Source: Halocafeteria seosinensis (taxonomy: Eukaryota; Sar; Bigyra; Bicosoecida). Taken from it: 64,000 nt of DNA. The notes beneath the pieces were generated by a model. The model was not told where the DNA came from. It ran no database searches and saw only the letters and a list, made by a program, of their open reading frames with translations. A program made the position numbers and the translations under genes. Every line of letters begins with the position of its first letter. Positions within the stretch are counted from its first letter, which is position 1. The stretch lies in contig LVLI01000101.1 in NCBI GenBank assembly GCA_001687465.1, forward strand, positions 1 through 64,000. The letters run 5' to 3'. Below are positions 1 to 12,152 of this stretch, one piece after another.

Positions 1-13
1 CTTCTACCTTTGA

Positions 14-286
14 TCAGTAATATTCCAAGATCATCAACAATACACACTACTTATGGATATTAGGGCTCACGGGGACACCAGTGATTGGTTGATCGATGTG
101 ACGGTCCCAAGCCCCTTGTCTGACGATCGATTAGTGAGATCAGCGTGTTCCAAGTTGTGGACAGCCAAGCAAGCAGAGAATGCCAAACTGAGGAAGTATG
201 CCCATCTGAAGGTTTGGAGTTCGTGCAGTTGCGTTACTCAAGCGGTTGTCGAGACTGCATGTCACGAGGCTGGCGTGTGTAGGTGA
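14..286 (+). mobile_element. possible non-LTR retrotransposon tail (reverse-transcriptase C-terminal remnant)
   Basis: An open frame with no clear start of its own runs into a stop at 284-286. It reads like the end of LINE-type reverse transcriptase polyproteins: an acidic DVTV strand near 82-115, a basic/alanine helix ending in a K-x-R-K-Y-A pattern near 170-215, and a VVET motif near 244 that resembles the usual F-x-P-x-x-x-E-T ending. No reverse-transcriptase core, endonuclease or poly-A tail lies in the window, so at most the last part of an element is present. This assignment rests on pattern resemblance only. A protein search of the roughly 90 residues would settle it. Confidence 0.35.
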
Positions 287-674
287 ACGGAAGAACTTTC
301 AAAAATTGGTGACTGCCAAGATTTCGGTTTGTCTGATGCGCGAGAATGTGCACATGATAGATCATTTCTTGGGGAATCTTGGGTCACTTGAAGAGTAATT
401 TTAGGTATTCTTTCATTTTTCCTCAATCTTTGCAGCGATTAAGGAATATGATTTCGGAATGGAGCAATAACGGTTGTATGAAAAATGACAAAGAGGAAAC
501 ACGGCATCCTCTTGTCATCAGGTGATACGGCTGGATCCGCATGCGCAGCGATAGTGTTAACACAGACCAACGGCCTCACAGTTGGCACTACAGTGCATCA
601 CTGTTCGTCATTATCTTCGCAAGAAAATGGAAGCTATATCTTGTTGCAGTTACATTCTTTCTGGTAAGAGCGAC
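287..674. other. intergenic, nothing recognised
   Basis: Between the possible retroelement tail and the stop codon of the FkbM gene I see no exon chain, RNA gene or repeat. Short open frames here have no recognisable content. Confidence 0.5.
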
Positions 675-2416
675 TCAAAACCAATTGTCTGGTCCTACGA
701 ACAGAAGCTCCATAGAGCCTGTCTGAGACTCTGCAAGGTAGGCTTCTAGTTCGCTATCTTTTAGATGATAGACATTAGATTCATAAAGTTTGTATCCGTA
801 ATCCCGGAGGATGTAAAGCAGTTTCCGCGGATCACACGAAGCGCTTCGTATGTGTTCTTGGTTAAACACCATGTGAACAAACGGGATTTTGCCCTGTGCT
901 AGGAGCCGCCGAGCCCCACGGAGAACTCTCACGTCACTCATCTCTGCTGAAATCTTTATCATATGAACATCCGTGGGATCTAGGCCAAACTCAGGATCGA
1001 AAATCAGTTCGTCGAGGACCACTGTATTTGCAGCGTTTACTTCGGTATCGGTCTGACGGTATGTTCTGGGATCCAGATGGCTTGCACCTGGATTGTGCTC
1101 CTCAAATTTGAATGGCACCTGCAAAGAGCGATCGTAAGCCGCGTTCTGGAATACCCAGGCTGTAGGGGCACGGTTATTTTCCCGAATTTTCGGTGAGCGA
1201 TTCATCCCGGATGACGTGTCCGCTGTGGAGTAACAAATGCCTGAGCGGTGAGAAACGTCATGCAGAATACTATTGAGTCACCTACCGATACGAATTCCGT
1301 TTGAAGACAGGCTACACAATATTTCAGAAATCTGCTCTCTCGACGGTTCCAAAATTATTGCATCGTATCCTCTCTTCGTAGCCAAGATAGAATAAAAACC
1401 AAGATTTGCTCCAACCTGAGGCCATATAGCGTGGAAAACAGTAGTAGGGAGAGGGGAGAAACTAAAACACAAGTTGGTATAAGACTTACATCAATGTAGA
1501 CGGTCCTACCAAAGTTCTTTGTTGGTAACGCGAATTGGTGAATGTCCTTTTTCATGCCATTCCATAACCCCATTTCTTGTATAGCTTTACTTATGTGAGG
1601 ATCTTGTTGGGGATCTGCACGGATTCCAATGGTCATTCAGAAGGAGGAACGCTCTCATGCCATCGTAAAGCTAAATTTTCGCGGGGTGAACTTACCGAAC
1701 GTGCATAGGCCGAAAGGGATGGCAGAGTCAACACGGTCTTTCCACGAGCAAATGGTTGGGCATCTAGCCTCCCAGTTCTCGTACCCTTGTTGGTGATTGC
1801 CAACATGGATCCATCGGCTATGCACAGCGGTCTTATCCTGCAGCATACTTTCCGTGGATACTTCCGTTCCGGTTAAATCAGTATCTTCGCAAAAATCGTC
1901 GAGCACCTCTGCCTCCTTGTATTTCAAAATCTCGCGCTTCTGATGTCCCAAGCCTACCATCTCCGCTTGGGAGTCGTCTGATCGACGGTAAGGTTCGCTG
2001 CCTCTGGCCGTCCGCAATGAAGCTCGCATACTGTGCAGGTCAGCTTCAATTCCTTTCTGTAACAGCGTTGCGTGGCGTGTATGTAGACCTTGGCCTTGGG
2101 GGGCGTTTTTATCACCGTGCTCCGTTATCACATGATCTACTGCTTCGACAAAAAGATCTAAACATACTACGATGATTGCCACACACATTATCCATTTCAA
2201 AAGTCGTTTCCACGTTAAGGAGAAGAAGTATTCCCCAACCTGAACGTATTCTCCTACAGGCTTGCCCTTTAAAATACCGCGTCCTTTCATCTTTCCACCC
2301 CCGTCCTCAATATCTACACTGTGGTAATTACCTCCTATTGCATGCGTATGAGGGTATCCTCCCCCCACGTGATGCCTCATAACAGTTTGCGCAGAAATCC
2401 ACGATGATGCCTCCAC
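675..2416 (-). CDS. FkbM-family SAM-dependent methyltransferase, type II membrane protein
   Basis: Four exons, complement(675-1222, 1286-1415, 1490-1614, 1696-2416), give about 507 residues. A hydrophobic segment (LLKWIMCVAIIVVCLDLFV) follows a short cytosolic N-terminus, so this is a type II membrane protein, probably in the secretory pathway. The SAM-binding motif I, DVGANLGFYS, is created exactly at the exon 2/3 junction, which supports the splicing. The acidic LEP motif follows, and the last exon carries the usual FkbM ending (IKISAEMSDVRVLRGARRLL and later ELLFVG). FkbM enzymes O-methylate sugars or small molecules; the substrate here is unknown. Start 2416 is the first Met of the open frame; a later Met twelve residues in is possible. 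Confidence 0.85.
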
Positions 2417-2720
2417 AAACTCAGTACAAAGGTTACGAGGCAGGAGTGTTACTGATTCACTCCTGATAACCCCAAGGAGACGGTACGAAGTCGTCGTCGC
2501 CTGTTACAAGTCACTGTCAAGGGACAAACAGAGTAATTTCTATTTAGGTAGATGATACCATAAGTAGGGCAAGCCCTACCTTCACAAGGCGATTTGCTGT
2601 TGGTCTTCTGACTTCGTACAGTTGTACAACACAGTACAGTACCCAGTACGCATAAGGATCATAGTAAGTGGAAACAATTACAGTTTTGATACCAGAAACA
2701 ACCAGTTATGTTGAATATTG

Positions 2721-4566
2721 TCAGTCGTCATCATCATCACTGTCATTATCGTCACCATGTGGCGTCGTGGCAGCAAGCTCAGCCGGTAAAGGAGGTGGTG
2801 GGGGGCACGGAACAACTGAGTCGATGGAAGGACAATCCGTAGGTTCATAAGGCTGGGCGTCATCTCCATGTGTTTCGGGTTCCTGTATTTGAGCCAACTT
2901 CGACTCCGATTTGTCGCTGAGCAATTCCTCGATGTTGAACACTTGATTAGAGTCAATATGACATCGGTAAGGTATACGAGGTGGAGAGTCATCGGGCCAT
3001 GCAACTGGATAATGCAAACGAAAAGATGATATTGGAGGGACATTAACGCCTTCGGATATGATATTTTCCAGGCGCTTTGACCCAGATGCTTTGAAACGAG
3101 TCTGCAATCCTCTTGCTCGACGACAACAAAATATCCGATAAACCCCCGCCACTTCCCATTCTTCCGCGGATAGCCTGCAATTTCCTGAACCATCAACGAT
3201 ATTAAGTGTTTGTAAGAGGTCCTGATATCTGCAAAACATATGCTAGGTAAATGTTGCATCGCTCAACCCACGTTCGATAATGCGCTTACTTCTTCCTCCT
3301 CCCTTCATCCGTATGGACACACATTTGAGAGAAGAAGTCCCAAAAGTTGTACGTAGCTATTAGTTCCATGCCAGACATAATACAGAGGAGTTCCAAAAGC
3401 TCCACAGGTATTAAATATTCAGGTATGTCTTGCACTTGGTTCTGCATTATAGACAGCTTCATGTCAGAACAGTTACCAAACCATATGGTAACGGTGGAAA
3501 CGCTTACCTCCAAACTAAATACATATTTGACACCAAATGGATCAGAATCTAGATGCCATTGTCGCGATTTGCTCTCTGGTGTAAACTTAACTCTGTACAA
3601 ACTGTTTCCAAACTCATAGGAGCCTTCTGGCAGGTCCCTGATCCTACGAACGATGACGTTCGCATCTGGGATTGTGCCGATGAAGACCCCATTCTCCGCA
3701 AGTCTTCCTTGTATATTTTGGAAGAACCTCATCGCCTTCATCTCGCTTTCAAATAAGTAATGCAGAGCAAACTGCATGCTAATTGCATGAAATGTCTCCT
3801 TACCGCTGATAGAAGGATTTGACGACCTTGTACTATGATCGTCGAAAAGCCCTGTTCCGTTCAAGTCAGTTGTGCCCAAGTCCGCAACGGCAAACTTGGC
3901 AACAAAAAATTCACTGTTAAGTTGATTCTGTCGGCCTTGTTGAGCATGAGAAGTAATCCTTGCAATGTGGTCGTTGTATCTACCGGTGGCGTCTACCACC
4001 TGCTCAGACGCAATGTCTATCCCGACGTACTTTAGCACCCCGGCTGCAACCCACTTACGCAGGTCACCAAACTTTCCACATGCCAAGTCTAGTACCCGGT
4101 TACACGACACTGGGGTATACTCTTGGATTAAAACACTTTTTATCCAGTTGTTGAAATTTCTCAGGTTGTAAATCCGACTGTCTTCACGCTCTTTCGGTGT
4201 TTGCTGTTCGAGTCGGTCATACTTGGCCCTCACAGCTGCACTATTATCACCGGGTAAGGAGGCACTGCTCTCTCCACCATCCGTTGTAAAAGGGGCTCGG
4301 TCGGCAGAATCATCCTCAGTGCCTCCTGGGGGTTCTTCGTCCTGCCGATGATGTGTAAACGCGGCTCCGTAGGTAGCATCGGGGCTCTCGTCACCCCCGT
4401 TCGCAACCGGGCTGCGTGTTTGGGGATCGCCATCTGCCGGCCATTCATACGTGGCTTTGTTTGTCGTCGTATTGAAAAAGTACCATTTGCCTGTCGATCT
4501 TGACCGAGCCGTAATCCAGCCCTGGTCTCTCAGAGATTGAGGCAGGTGTGGTTCCTCTGAGGACAT
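2721..4566 (-). CDS. mRNA cap guanine-N7 methyltransferase with N-terminal WW domain
   Basis: Exons complement(2721-3228, 3290-3441, 3508-4566), about 572 residues. Residues about 10-42 form a WW domain (LPQSLRDQGW...KWYFFNT...YEWP). A low-complexity linker leads to the RNMT/Abd1-type methyltransferase: FNNWIKSVLI, SAM motif I LDLACGKFGDLRKW, GIDIAS, ALHYLFES, and the C-terminal EEWEVAGVYRIFCC signature. The canonical second glycine of CGKGGD is Phe here. The family methylates the guanosine cap N7 of Pol II transcripts in the nucleus. Intron 3442-3507 is 66 bp and stop-free, so it can be misread as coding. The C-terminus is a proline run followed by a long Asp tail. The WW domain could bind the phosphorylated Pol II tail; that is inference. 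Confidence 0.93.
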
Positions 4567-4958
4567 CCCTTCGGTTCATTGAAAACACCCCACAACTGCT
4601 AGGTACAGCTTCGATTCGTCTACCGTATCTTACATGCGCACACGTACTACAATGACAAGCAATACCCCTCCCAAATGTCATACAAACACGTTGAAACACC
4701 CAGTTGGCCACACCGACGAAATGTTTATTCCGTCAGGAGAGGTTGGCAAAACTTCAACCTGCCGTTAAAACGACGATAGTACAACCAAACTAGCTATGCA
4801 TCAATGTTGTACAAGCATTTATTGGACAGTATTAATGGGAGAAACCAAAAACAATTCTCAAACGAACTATACTTTCTGCAGATTTTTCTTTGTGTTTTTA
4901 TTGAGGCGTGCTACTTCTTCATTTTGAACCAGACGGACGAGCAGGGACCACTACTGAT
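4567..4958. promoter_or_regulatory. divergent intergenic region, cap methyltransferase / centrin
   Basis: These 392 bp separate two divergent start codons and must hold both promoters. I see no clear TATA box or repeat. An open frame runs upstream of the centrin ATG but has no centrin-like content. Confidence 0.5.
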
Positions 4959-5641
4959 ATGTCTTCTGCGTCAGCAACCGGACGAGGAGGAGGAGGAGCA
5001 GCCGGAAATACGAGCATCAGTCAACACCAGTTGTATACTGATAACAGTCGACCTGGTTTAACGAAGGATGAAATAGAAGAAATCAGGGAAGCGTTCAACC
5101 TCTTCGACACAGATGGCAGCGGCGCTATAGACCCAAAAGAGCTGAAACAAGCTATGCAAAGCTTAGGCTTCGAGTCTAAGAACGCTACCATATACCAAAT
5201 GATATCCGATATAGACAAAGATGGGAATGGATCGATTGAATTTGACGAATTCCTGGACATGATGACAGCAAAAATGGTGCGTATGAGCTAACGTGGTTTA
5301 GCACAATGTGAAGTACTCAATGGCATATTATTTCCGCGGGCAACGAACAGAGTGATAGGGACAGTCGAGAGAGCATAATGAATGTGTTTCATTTATTTGA
5401 TGATGATGGTACTGGCAAGATTTCGTTGAGGAACCTCAAACGGGTTGCGCGAGAGCTGGGAGAAACGATGACGGGTAAGGAAGAAGCCACCGTCCATGAC
5501 TAAGCTCTTTCTCGTACTCTTCTTTTCTATGGTACAGATGCGGAATTAATGGAAATGATTGAGCGTGCCGACTTGGATCAAGACGGAGAAATTAGCCCGG
5601 ACGAGTTCTATCAGATAATGACCAAGAAGACCTTCTCTTGA
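4959..5641 (+). CDS. centrin (EF-hand calcium-binding protein)
   Basis: Exons 4959-5276, 5351-5474 and 5538-5641 give 181 residues. There are four EF-hands; the first loop is [12 protein letters not shown] and the second [14 protein letters not shown], both with full calcium ligands. The third ([12 protein letters not shown]) lacks the final Glu and the fourth ([12 protein letters not shown]) is complete. The linker [13 protein letters not shown] and the motif [11 protein letters not shown] are diagnostic of centrin rather than calmodulin. The protein works in centrioles, basal bodies and contractile fibres. The start at 4959 gives a glycine/serine-rich N-terminal tail of about 35 residues; an in-frame upstream ATG at 4908 looks like 5' UTR. 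An AATAAA lies at 5730-5735. Confidence 0.95.
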
Positions 5642-6259
5642 GCATAACAACGCCCTTCTGTAAAGCAATGAATTTCTAGTGCCTCTATATACCACCTATG
5701 CATATCTTTGCATTCTCATCGCCTGTTTTAATAAATGAACAATATGCTGTTGTGGGTCAGGAATGGTTAGTCTATGTGCGCTGTGAGTTCACAGAGATGA
5801 GCTGCATCATCATGACATCATGTATTTCCAACTTGAACCACCCCGGTTGTACCATTATGGTAACCATATGGTATGACACACAGACCAGTTGTTGTTGTTA
5901 GGGGCAATCTCAGCTGTTTTGATGCACTTTAATTGTTAAAAATACTGAATACGGTGTTTTCTTTTCCATAAGTAACCTAATTTCCTCCAAATTTGCTTGC
6001 CGAGTGCAAGCGTGGGACGAGGAACCTGGGGAGCTGTGGTTACTGCCCGATAAAGACAGCAGCGAAGTCAATCGGTTCCCTCCCGCTCTAGGGTTTATTC
6101 CACTCGCATATTTGATATGATATTGTGCTCACCATCTCTTATCGTGAAGTGAGGTATCATTAGCGACGTCAGTGTTCTTGCCAAAAACCTCAACAATCCG
6201 CTTAACAGGGTGAAAAAGTGATTCACTTTGTCCCACTTGCGTACATCCATAAGGACACA
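5642..6259. other. intergenic between centrin and alpha/beta hydrolase
   Basis: These 618 bp hold the centrin 3' UTR (AATAAA at 5730) and the promoter of the next gene. No exon chain, RNA gene or repeat was recognised. Confidence 0.5.
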
Positions 6260-8175
6260 ATGGGGAACAGAGCATCCCGTGCAGAGGAGACGGAAGCCAA
6301 TGGACACGGAGGAGATGTAGTGAGGCAGCATAACACTCGTAATCAGACCCGTGGAAATGGCAATCCTGAAGATGGTGAGGAAACTCGCTCCCACTCAACC
6401 TCGTCCAGTGAAGAGGCAGATCAGCGACAACGACCAGGCACAATTGCTATGATTAGGCAAGGGTAAGTTTGATGCGTCTTTTTTTAATTTTTCCAAGCTG
6501 ATTTCTTGCTGATGTCATCTATTGTGCTTTGTGTCGTGGAACAGCTACTCACATGTGGTTAACGCTATCATTCGACCACCCCGTGCCAGCTACTCACATG
6601 CTGACCTAGGTATGTAGCCCAGGGCCTCAGGCTATCTCAGGATGAACCTTCGGAATCCAATTACCGTTCTACCCTCGCGGCATTTTCATGCAGGTCCTTC
6701 AACGTTTACATTTGTGGGAAGGAAGTTCCAGAGGACTGACTTGGAATTGACCAACCAAAGAGGACAGCGATTGGTGTGCTCCCATTGGGAACCCACGGAG
6801 GAATGCAGGCCGCGGAATGACTTGCCATGTGTGGTTTATTTGCATGGGAATTCGTCAAGTCGCCTAGGAGCCATGGAGATAATTGATTGTGTCCTGAGGG
6901 AAGGCTGTACTCTCTTTGCTCTCGATTTAGCAGGATCGGGCCTTAGCGAAGGTAAGAAGGGTATGTAGCGACCAAACCCCGACTTGCCCAACATGTCAAT
7001 GATCAACTAACACCACAGGGGAATACGTTACCTTAGGAGAATATGAAAAAGATGACGTTGCGGCTGTCATTGACTATTTGCGAAACGCCGGGAGGACGTC
7101 TACCATCGCCCTCTGGGGTCGTAGCATGGGAGCTGCTACTGCTCTCTTGCACAGCCACAGAGATCCTTCCATCGCTGCCATAGTGCTAGATAGTCCGTTT
7201 GCGTCCTTGCGTCAGCTGGCTAATGTAAGTATTCCGCGTCCCGAAGGCAATTGGTGACACTTGCTAGTCATGTTGGTGTTGTCCCGTGAAGCAGGAGATG
7301 GTGGAGCGTGGGAAGGCTCAGTCCGGATACAATATTCCTGGCTTTATCATTAATATCGCTATCCGTATCGTGGCATCTTCAGTGTGGAAGAAGTCCCGTC
7401 TAGATCTTAACGCTTTAAGGCCGATTGAGCATGTAAACAAAGCCTTCGTACCCGCGTTATTTTGTGCTGCAGAGGATGACGACTTCATATCTCCTCACCA
7501 CAGTCGCGAGATGTAAGCAATATGGAAAGGATGATGTCTTACTCTTGCTTGCGTATCTCTCTAAGCTGCTCCTGCAGCTACGAAGTATATGCCGGTGACA
7601 AGAATTTCATTCTAGTGGACGGTGGACATAATGGGATAAGGCCTCAATTTTTTCTGGATAGTGCAGCAATATTTTTGCGGGCCACCATGCAAATACCGGA
7701 GGAATGTCCCCTAGAATCGTTGGACGCTAGTGACGGGACAGAGAACGAGACAATTCGGGATGCTTGGATGCGTGAGGATGGATGGATGGGCCAGCACTCA
7801 CGAGCGGAGGAGGAAGCCGCTATGATGGAACAAATACGGGATGCAGCCTCTACTGTAGTGGGACGGGGAGAGTCTAGCAATCGACAAGAGCGCACTAGCC
7901 GATCAGCCAGCCATAATGGAGAAGGTGACAGCGTTTCAGCTATCGAAGCAGCATCAGCTGCTAGTCATGGATCGTCGCGCATTGGTGCTGCAAAAGGCTC
8001 TTCTAACCACGAAGGTAATCATGATCGGGAAGGATTAGAGCCGGTGCAGCATCAGCAGTTCCCCCACCAGCAAACCTCGCAGAGAGCACAAAACAACAGT
8101 ATTCGTGAGAGAGACAATAGACGGGACGCGCGCAGACGCCCGCCTCCAGCTCCCAGCAAGGAAGACAAACTTTGA
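6260..8175 (+). CDS. alpha/beta hydrolase (serine hydrolase), predicted N-myristoylated
   Basis: Six exons, 6260-6462, 6545-6609, 6694-6951, 7019-7224, 7295-7512 and 7578-8175, give 515 residues. The fold is clear: oxyanion-loop HGNSSSRLGA, the GSGLSEGEYVTLGEYEKDD stretch rebuilt across the exon 3/4 junction, nucleophile elbow GRSMGAA, acid residue region AAEDDDFI, and catalytic His in VDGGHNG. This resembles the eukaryotic family of peptidase-S33-like or ABHD-like hydrolases of unknown substrate. The N-terminus MGNRAS fits an N-myristoylation signal, suggesting membrane attachment. A polar, glutamine- and arginine-rich tail of about 150 residues follows the domain. The gene converges with the hexosaminidase, 60 bp apart. 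Confidence 0.9.
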
Positions 8176-8235
8176 TCGTGGCAACAACAATGCGTTTTGA
8201 GCCGATGCTGGATATCAACTAAAATGGAAGTTGTA

Positions 8236-10255
8236 TTACTCTGTAATATACGTCGGGAAAGGGCAATAGCCATAGTCGGCGCTCGGTCGGACAGGTCCGG
8301 CTCCAATGTTCCTTTGGGCCAAATGACACTGCATATAGGCAAGTCGCGGCCATGCAACATCAACATTGTTGTAAGATTGCTCTGACCACAATCGCTCGGC
8401 GGCTCCACAAGCACGAGGCCACATGCGTGAATCTATATTCAGCCCTGTAACTTGCTCTCCCCATTGAGAGGCTTCACCACCTGCAACTACTTACTATGGT
8501 AGTAAGCTGTGGCTGGAGAGGAATACCCGTCAATCGAAAGAGAACTTACCGAGCACTAGCTCTTTCTGTTTAGGGGTCATTCCACTTGGAAACGGCTCAT
8601 TTTGCCAAAAATTGGTCCACGTATCTTCCCAAAGATAATGAGATGCTCCTGGTGGATTTTGCTGATCGAGATACCATCCTGCAATGAATGAGACCGGATA
8701 AAATCCACTTAAAAGACAAAGTTATGGCCAATACGGCATCCGTACCATAATTGTAAATAAGAGATAGGCCATTAGAAGTCACGTTCTTTACGACGCTACT
8801 CAGCCAAGCATTGACTATACTTGAACTGTCAAAATGGAAGCCATCATCATACACCTCTTCCCATAAGATTGCCCGCTTCTTGTGTTTTTGGACAATCGCC
8901 TGTATTTGATTTTCGAAATAGTTTCTGACTTCATGAATTGTATTGAACCCTTTTTCGTTCATCCAGCTTTGTACTTTGCTGCTTGTTTGCCAGCAATATG
9001 TGTCTTTCACTTCATCGCCTCCGATGTGAAAGAAACCACTCGTGTTGAAGAGGGGATCAAATTCTTCCATCAAATCGTCGAACACTGCATATACATTGAA
9101 CGAGTCAGTATCAGTAGGATCCAGTAAAGTTTGATGTCCCGGGCATTGAATTGTTAGTTGAGGGTAGGCAAGCCCCCACGAAGAAGCGTGCGCAGGCATG
9201 TCGATTTCTGGTATCACCATGATTCCGCGTTCGAAGGCATAGTTCACGATATCCTGAAACACAGAGAATCCTAATGGTGCATGATGTCAAGCAGTGAAAT
9301 GTCCAACTTTGATCACTTTAGTTACCTCAACATCTCCGTGATCGTACACTGTTCCTGGTCGGTATGCAGCCTTCTTCGTAAAATTGGGATACTTGTCACT
9401 CTTGAGGGGCCAACTTTGATCTGCAGAACCGTACATTATGTTCAAAACATTGACTGTTTTTGCGAATCGAGCAGAAACTACAGGCGCTCTTACCATCTGT
9501 CAGATGCCAGTGCAACACATTGTACTTAACAAAACTCATGCTGTCGAGTATCCGGAATATAGATTTCTTGGACAGAAAGTGTCTCGAAGAGTCACTGCAT
9601 GAAATCGTAACGAGTTCCAAAACAAAAGCAGCCAATTCGACAGTCTTCGACACGCATCTTACATTAGAACGCCTCGCCAGGGGAACCTTGGATCATCCGT
9701 TACTGAGACGGGGGCTCCGTGGAGGTAGTACACAGTCTCGTCGGTAACATTGGCATCCCACCAGATCAACTGGGACAGTGATTCGATACCTCGCAATGCT
9801 CCCCACTGATTCCATCCCTCGATGGTAGCGTGACCATCGGCCTTCACTTCCAAAGTGTAGGATTCGTTGACCCCGAATTCCAATGGCTCGTCGTTCCGCA
9901 CAAGCACCTCAACCACTTCCAGCGCTCCCGCAGTCTCCGTGTTCTTGTCTTGCGAGAGCGAGTTTGGAGACCCTTCGACAAAAATCAATCGTCTATCGCC
10001 ATCTGTTGCGATGTACCGACTGAATGCCGCAGGTAACGGATCTGGACACCCAGCGGGGGAGCTCCGTGAACACTTAAAATGGAAGTGAGGGGAAACTGGT
10101 ATTTTGTTCGACCCTGTGCTGAACTCATGCGGCTGCGGCCAAATCGTCGCATTCTGGATGATAGGGGTGTAAGCTGACACATAGACATTTTGCGATAGTG
10201 CCAACACAACAGCCAAGACGGGTACTACGCTGAGAGAAGACCGAGCAAGCCTCAT
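8236..10255 (-). CDS. beta-N-acetylhexosaminidase (GH20)
   Basis: Six exons, complement(8236-8480, 8550-8678, 8746-9253, 9326-9420, 9494-9594, 9663-10255), give about 556 residues. A signal peptide (MRLARSSLSVVPVLAVVLAL) is followed by the GH20b domain (IWPQPHEF). The catalytic barrel has RGVLIDSSRHF, NVLHWHLTDDQSWP, EIDMPAHASSW and the catalytic pair in HIGGDEV, ending with GGEASQWGEQV and RACGAAERLWS. Several of these motifs straddle exon junctions, which supports the model. The enzyme removes terminal GlcNAc or GalNAc from glycans or chitin oligomers in lysosome-like compartments or outside the cell. An in-frame ATG at 10309 would add 18 residues before the signal peptide; 10255 is preferred because it puts the signal at the N-terminus. 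Confidence 0.93.
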
Positions 10256-10661
10256 TCTTCGAAGAATGTGCACGAAACACCAACAGGGCGTTGTTTCTTG
10301 AGAAAACACTAACAGGTGGATGTTGAAAATAAATGCTATTGCTTATCTGAGTTTGTGGACAACCAACCACTCAGACACTGTCGTTCTGCTTTCACTATGC
10401 TGTCTCGTCAACAAACAAGGCCTCGTATTCGTACATCTCGCATATCATACGCCCTGCATCCGCGCTAGGAAGTTGAACAAGAGGCGTGAACCTGAGTATC
10501 CGATCCGTCCATTAGAGATGATCAATACAGTGAGTATGTCCCGAAAGTGTGAGTGAATGATAGGCGATAGATTCCATAGTATACTCTTCGAAAGGGGCTC
10601 CTAACTACTTGAAGGCGGAGAGTATAGGGTTGTGTGTTGGGTCTTGGAAAAGCAACACAGA
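10256..10661. promoter_or_regulatory. divergent intergenic region, hexosaminidase / DeoC
   Basis: About 400 bp between divergent starts must carry both promoters. No TATA element or repeat stands out. Confidence 0.45.
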
Positions 10662-11978
10662 ATGTCTGTCCAGCAGAGATTGGGTCTTGCAGCATCCTCC
10701 GGATGTAAGACGTCATTGAGGAGTATGGTGGTACCGTATTCCTCTCGCTCCGCAAACGTCGGAAAACTATCTCGTTCGTGGCTTTCTCACGGTGTTACTC
10801 AGTCGTTGTCCACAGCAGAATCGAATGTCAACTCCGCGCAATCCTGGCAGGTCTTTGACAACGGTAACTCGCAGAACACCGGAAGATTTCTAGGATTAGC
10901 CGCATCGGCAATCACAGCACTAATATGGAACACTGCTGCTGCCGAGAAGGACGGAGGTGCTGAAGAACAAGGGTCAAAGAATGAGGAGTTCCACCCGGCC
11001 GAGTCAATAGCCAAGGGCAAGCTGGAATCATACAAATTAGCTCAGTACTTTGATCACACACTGTTGAAAGTAAGGACATCGATAACGGTGGAATATACCA
11101 AATACTCAGACTACGAGCAAATCTTTGCTGCAGCCCGATGCAACTCCTCAAGACATCGAAAAACTGTGCCAAGAAGCAATCGACTACGGATTCTACTCAG
11201 TGTGTGTGAATTCCTGTCACGTGAACACAGCTAGACGAGTAAGTTGACTAGTTGTTTGGAAAATATAAAGCATGAGACTACTTTTCTTCGATCCTTACAG
11301 TATCTGGAAGAGCACGAGGGGGGTGATGCTGTCGGTATAACAGCAGTCGTGGGATTCCCTCTAGGTGCCTCACAGAGCTCGGTTAAGGCATACGAAGCAG
11401 AAACTGCAATACAAGATGGTGCTGAAGAAATAGATATGGTAATACCCGTAGGGTACTTAAAAACAGCGCCAACCCCAAGCAAACTAGCACAGGGGCAAAA
11501 ACCGGATCACTCTGGCATAAGTTACATAATCCGTGATATTTCCTCCGTGGCCTCCACGGTCAAGAGATATGATGAATGCAAGCTTAAAGTTATTCTCGAG
11601 ACCGCTCTTTTGAGTAAAGAAGAAATAGAACTGGGGGTTTTTCTGGCAGGGACCGCCGGGGCCGATTTTGTGAAGACATCTACAGGTATGCGCCGCGGAC
11701 TACTCAAGAAGCGAGTCTGAGGTTGACGTTTGATATTTTGCAACGCAGGCTTTTCGAAAGGAGGTGCAACGGTAGAAGATGTTCGTCTGATGGCAGAACA
11801 CGCGAAAAGCGCTGGAGGTATGGAAGTAAAGGCCTCAGGAGGTATCAAGACCTTGATGGATGCAGCACTCATGATCCAAGCCGGAGCCACACGGCTCGGT
11901 GCCAGCTCCGGTGTGTCAATTGTCGAAGAGGCCAGGCGCCTTGAGAAATTAGAAAAGGAGAGTAAATCCAATGAGTAG
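10662..11978 (+). CDS. deoC: deoxyribose-phosphate aldolase with long N-terminal targeting extension
   Basis: Exons 10662-11069, 11134-11238, 11301-11685 and 11749-11978 give about 375 residues. The aldolase begins near residue 128 ([18 protein letters not shown]). Key parts: [25 protein letters not shown], the Schiff-base lysine in FVKTSTGF, and the second lysine in VKASGGI. The enzyme splits 2-deoxyribose-5-phosphate into glyceraldehyde-3-phosphate and acetaldehyde in deoxynucleoside breakdown. The first about 125 residues are not part of the enzyme: a Ser/Arg-rich stretch, then a hydrophobic helix ([15 protein letters not shown]), then an acidic region. This resembles a bipartite organelle presequence. 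An ATG at 10632 would add ten residues. Confidence 0.93.
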
Positions 11979-12152
11979 GTCCTAGATGTAGATTCCGATG
12001 GTACTTCTGTACGTCATTGTGTTGTTGGCAGCTTGTTGAATCGAGCTTCACAAAACCAACGATAACGACTCAATCAATGGCAAACTGACAATCCCGATTT
12101 GTTACAACCATATCTATGCATGCGTACTGGTTGATTACCTACTCTTGATACG

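Noticed and set aside
4908-4958. An upstream in-frame ATG extending centrin by 17 residues
   Set aside because: The added residues are not centrin-like and the 4959 ATG gives a usual N-terminus.
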